Shown here piece after piece: positions 41,873-42,161 of a stretch of 42,161 nt of DNA. A model generated the notes under the pieces. It did not search any database and was not told the DNA's origin. It saw only the letters and a program-made list of their open reading frames with translations. The stretch's first letter is position 1; the number at the start of each line of letters is the position of its first letter. A program made the position numbers and the translations under genes. Origin of the DNA: Kutzneria sp. 744 (GTDB lineage: Bacteria; Actinomycetota; Actinomycetes; Mycobacteriales; Pseudonocardiaceae); NCBI RefSeq assembly GCF_000568255.1, contig NZ_KK037166.1:8816206-8858366 (forward strand), read 5' to 3'.

Positions 41873-42161
41873 TCGTCTGCCGGAGCTGCGGTTTCCACAA
41901 CAAGGACGCCGACTCGTTCTGCGGGTCCTGCGGCGAGTTCCTGGAGTGGACCGGGGAGAAGATAACCCCCAAGCCCCCGCCCGTCGTCGAGCCCGAGCCC
42001 GAGGAGCCCGCCCCCGCCAAGCGCTCGCTGCTGTCGCGCATCCAGTCCATCGTGTACATGGACGTCGGCGAGCGGGACCCCCTCCCGCCTTCGAGCGGCC
42101 CCATGGGCGGCCCTCGTCCCCCCGGCCCTCCCGGCATCGGCGGTCCTCCGCGTCCCCCGGG
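41869..42161 (+). CDS. Zinc-ribbon protein, N-terminal part (cut by window edge)
   Basis: The visible 97 residues start with a zinc ribbon with Cys4, Cys7, Cys18 and Cys21 (CRSCGFHN, FCGSCGEFLEW). A Pro/Glu-rich linker, a short basic helix (AKRSLLSRIQSIVYMD) and a Pro/Gly-rich run follow to the edge. Proteins of this type commonly follow the tail protein I gene in actinobacterial eCIS operons; their role is unknown. The start GTG overlaps the previous stop. The missing C-terminus may hold a further domain. Confidence 0.8.
   Translation, partial: MIVCRSCGFHNKDADSFCGSCGEFLEWTGEKITPKPPPVVEPEPEEPAPAKRSLLSRIQSIVYMDVGERDPLPPSSGPMGGPRPPGPPGIGGPPRPP

Noticed and set aside
30714-42161. Prophage
   Set aside because: Sheath, tube, spike and baseplate are present but no capsid, terminase, portal, integrase or lysis gene; DUF4157, DUF4255 and the zinc-ribbon protein point to an eCIS.
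30714-42161. Type VI secretion system
   Set aside because: No TssJLM membrane complex or TssB/TssC pair; a single long sheath protein and DUF4157 fit eCIS.

Overview
The window is about 42 kb of high-GC, densely packed DNA with many GTG starts and ATGA/GTGA/TGATG gene overlaps. It looks like an actinomycete chromosome, most likely a Pseudonocardiales-type organism. That placement is inferred from codon use, the polyprenol-phosphate mannosyltransferase and the style of the contractile-injection genes; there is no rRNA to confirm it. No tRNA, rRNA, CRISPR array, integrase or transposase was seen.

Region 1 (1-15282) is a two-armed glycan-utilisation locus. A GntR/LacI chimeric repressor (6270-7394, minus) heads a minus-strand operon: a mannonate-dehydratase-like enolase-superfamily enzyme, a GH38 alpha-mannosidase, a DUF2264 protein and a truncated secreted protein. 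Divergent from it, behind a recognisable promoter at 7502-7530, runs an eight-gene operon. It encodes a sugar-binding lipoprotein, two MalF/MalG-type permeases, an SDR-type epimerase, a ThuA-like protein, two Gfo/Idh/MocA oxidoreductases and a xylose-isomerase-like TIM-barrel protein, and ends at a perfect 21-bp terminator stem. No transporter ATPase is present. The set suggests uptake of a mannose-containing glycoside and oxidative (possibly 3-keto) processing inside the cell.

Region 2 (15283-25746) holds housekeeping and regulatory genes: an orphan response regulator with a degenerate acidic pocket, a TetR regulator divergent from an SRPBCC protein across a clear operator, an ankyrin-repeat protein whose Shine-Dalgarno lies in a hairpin, and a GT87-type mannosyltransferase broken by a 0.6-kb tandem duplication that is probably an assembly artefact. 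A MacB-like ABC exporter lies divergent from a NarL-type two-component system.

Region 3 (25747-42161, running off the end) is regulatory genes followed by an extracellular contractile injection system (eCIS). An ECF sigma factor fused to an anti-sigma-like zinc motif, a membrane segment and an Ig/BACON-like outer domain comes first. Next is a response regulator that appears split into receiver and LuxR pieces. A minus operon encodes a DUF4255 protein, a PAAR tip, a papain-like cysteine peptidase and an unknown 213-aa protein. The divergent plus operon encodes sheath, three tube-like proteins, an assembly protein, a 54-aa DUF6760-like protein with an apparent CTG start, a DUF4157 protein, a LysM tube-cap protein, VgrG-like spike, gp25, baseplate J-like protein, tail protein I-like protein and a zinc-ribbon protein. 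The most interesting candidates are the two likely cargo genes coupled to the PAAR tip, the repeated motifs in the DUF4157 protein, and the regulatory DNA of the system.
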